Source: an uncultured Bacilli bacterium | GTDB lineage: Bacteria > Bacillota_I > Bacilli_A > RF39 > UBA660 | Length of the DNA: 14,048 nucleotides | Assembly (NCBI GenBank): GCA_934130485.1 | Contig: CAKOYE010000029.1 | Location: forward strand, 1 to 14,048 | Direction: 5' to 3' | Shown: positions 13,045 through 14,048 of the stretch, in pieces | Numbering within the stretch: position 1 is the first letter of the stretch | Layout of the letters: the number at the start of each line of letters is the position of its first letter | Translations under genes and position numbers: made by a program | Notes under the pieces: model-generated | Seen by the model: the letters and a program-made list of their open reading frames with translations, nothing else | Told to the model about the DNA's origin: nothing | The model's database searches: none

Positions 13045-13923
13045 TTATATACTATTAATTTGTTTTGCTACTTCATCAGCAAAGTTTTCTTCTTTTTTTT
13101 CAATACCTTCACCAACTTCATAACGAATCATAGACAATATTTTTCCTCCATGATTAGCTACAAATTTAGCAACAGTTTCTTTATTTTCTGCTTTAATAAA
13201 AATTTGATTTTCTAAAGCGACTTCCTCATAGTACTTATTAATTTTACCAACCATAATATTCTCTATTTTATCAGCAGGTTTACCTTCATTAATTAATTGT
13301 TCTCTGATAACTTCTTTTTCTTTTGCAAGAACAGATTCAGGAACTTCACTACTATGTAAATATAAAGGTCTCATTGCAGCAGCATGCATAGCAACATCTT
13401 TAGCTACATCTTCAGTTGTATTTTCAGTAACTATTAAAGTTGCGATTCTACCACCCATATGAATATATGAACCAAATTGTTCATTATCATTTTTAGTTAT
13501 TTTTTCAAATCTTCTTAAACTTAACTTTTCACCAATTTTTGCTGTTTTATTAACAATTAATGATTCGATTGTTTCACCATTACAACTTAATGATAAAACA
13601 TCTTCTATACTTTTAGCATCGCTTTTAATGATTGTTTTTAAAATATCTTTAACCATACTTAAAAATTCTTCATTTTTAGCAACAAAATCAGTTTCCGAAT
13701 TTACTTCTAATATAACTGCATTATTTCCATCAATTAATATTGAAGCAATTCCTTCTGCAGCAATACGATCAGCTTTTTTTGCAGCTTTTGAAATTCCTTT
13801 TTCTCTTAACCAATTAACTGCCTCATCAATATTACCATTTGTTGCATCCAATGCTTTTTTACAATCAAGCATTCCTGCTCCTGTCATTTCTCTTAAATCT
13901 TTTACTAAACTTGGACTTACCAT
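13045..13923 (-). CDS. tsf: Elongation factor Ts
   Basis: EF-Ts is the nucleotide exchange factor that regenerates EF-Tu-GTP during translation. Its 292 residues match the long bacterial form. The N-terminal UBA-like domain carries LVKDLREMTGAGMLDCKKAL, cited as LREMTGAGMLDCKKAL (10-25), and the helix containing WLREKGISKAAKKADR (38-53). The EF-Tu contact motif NSETDFVAKN is at 75-84 and the core IHMGGRIATLIV (about 154-165) is present. DVAMHAAAMRPLYL and the C-terminal module (KINKYYEEVALENQIFI, about 227-243) complete the fold. The ATG has a strong AAGGAAGGG ribosome site. It lies 58 nt after the stop of a gene likely to be rpsB, the normal tsf partner, and ends in its own terminator. Confidence 0.98.
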   Translation of the reverse strand: MVSPSLVKDLREMTGAGMLDCKKALDATNGNIDEAVNWLREKGISKAAKKADRIAAEGIASILIDGNNAVILEVNSETDFVAKNEEFLSMVKDILKTIIKSDAKSIEDVLSLSCNGETIESLIVNKTAKIGEKLSLRRFEKITKNDNEQFGSYIHMGGRIATLIVTENTTEDVAKDVAMHAAAMRPLYLHSSEVPESVLAKEKEVIREQLINEGKPADKIENIMVGKINKYYEEVALENQIFIKAENKETVAKFVANHGGKILSMIRYEVGEGIEKKEENFADEVAKQINSI

Positions 13924-13948
13924 ACTATCTTCCCTTCCTTTAAAATTA

Positions 13949-13973
13949 AAGATGATTTTTTTAAAATCACCTT
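13949..13973 (-). promoter_or_regulatory. Intergenic hairpin upstream of tsf
   Basis: On the minus strand AAGGTGAT (13973-13966) pairs with ATCATCTT (13956-13949), with one G-U pair and possible extension by TTTT/AAAA. It lies between the upstream gene's stop and the tsf ribosome site. It could be an attenuator or an mRNA-processing/stability element that separates tsf expression from the upstream ribosomal gene. No full U-tract follows directly. Confidence 0.4.
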
Positions 13974-13981
13974 ATTATATA

Positions 13982-14048
13982 TTATTTTAAAGCATCGATT
14001 AATTCTGACTTTTTCATTGTAGAATAACCTTTAACTTCTTTTGACTTA
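13982..14048 (-). CDS. 3' end of a gene upstream of tsf with Rho_N/SAP-like tail (possibly rpsB)
   Basis: Only the last 22 codons are inside the window; the gene continues beyond base 14048. The visible C-terminus, KSKEVKGYSTMKKSELIDALK read as KGYSTMKKSELIDALK then TAA, resembles the first helix-loop-helix of Rho_N/SAP/HeH modules (pattern K-G-Y-S-x-x-K-K-x-E-L-I-x-x-L). In most bacteria the gene directly before tsf is rpsB (ribosomal protein S2), so this may be an S2 with a C-terminal extension. A separate small protein is the alternative. The identity is inference from position; the motif is seen in the sequence. Confidence 0.6.
   Translation of the reverse strand, partial: KSKEVKGYSTMKKSELIDALK

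Overview
This is an AT-rich chromosomal window from a low-GC Gram-positive bacterium. The evidence is a PolC-type replicative polymerase, the Bacillus-style order cdd-era-yqzL-recO, EF-Ts, and Shine-Dalgarno sites of the AGGTGAT/GGAGG type. The tryptophans I checked are TGG, and cdd ends on TGA in an ATGA overlap with era, so the standard bacterial code applies rather than the Mycoplasma code. A reduced gut Bacilli/Mollicutes-type lineage is likely, but the exact taxon cannot be read from the sequence. The window is mostly ordinary housekeeping DNA. Only the two plus-strand genes and one unknown minus-strand gene look accessory.

Layout, left to right. At 1-648 (+) is the 3' part of an Rpn/PD-(D/E)XK_2 family gene, which converges on polC (714-5504, -) at a shared hairpin terminator. 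At 5505-5614 divergent promoters serve polC and a small plus-strand gene of unknown function (5615-5887). That small gene converges on an unknown 268-residue gene (5891-6697, -), and a perfect 15-bp inverted repeat spans both 3' ends. From 6814 to 9951 a two-gene flavoprotein operon (HI0933/BaiN-like, then COG2509-like) is bracketed by tRNA-Glu(CUC) downstream and tRNA-Gln(CUG) upstream. Each tRNA has its own TTGAAA-17-TA(G/A)AAT promoter and terminator. At 9966-10445 lies a divergent-PAP2 (DUF212) membrane protein.

From 10523 to 12900 (-) a tight operon runs cdd, era, a 27-residue yqzL, a DUF1653 gene and recO. These cover pyrimidine salvage, 30S maturation and recombination repair, and the operon ends in a strong terminator whose arm also carries the next gene's -35 box. 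At 13045-13923 is tsf, with its own terminator. Upstream of it, cut by the window edge, is the 3' end of a gene whose protein ends in a Rho_N/SAP-like motif, probably the ribosomal protein S2 gene by position.

I found no CRISPR array, IS element, defence island or phage module. The most interesting items are the duplicated unknown protein with its convergent small neighbour, the C34 tRNA pair around the flavoprotein operon, the atypical cytidine deaminase zinc motif, the charged insertion in the PolC PHP domain, the mini-YqzL with an RBS hairpin, and the Rho_N-like tail before tsf.
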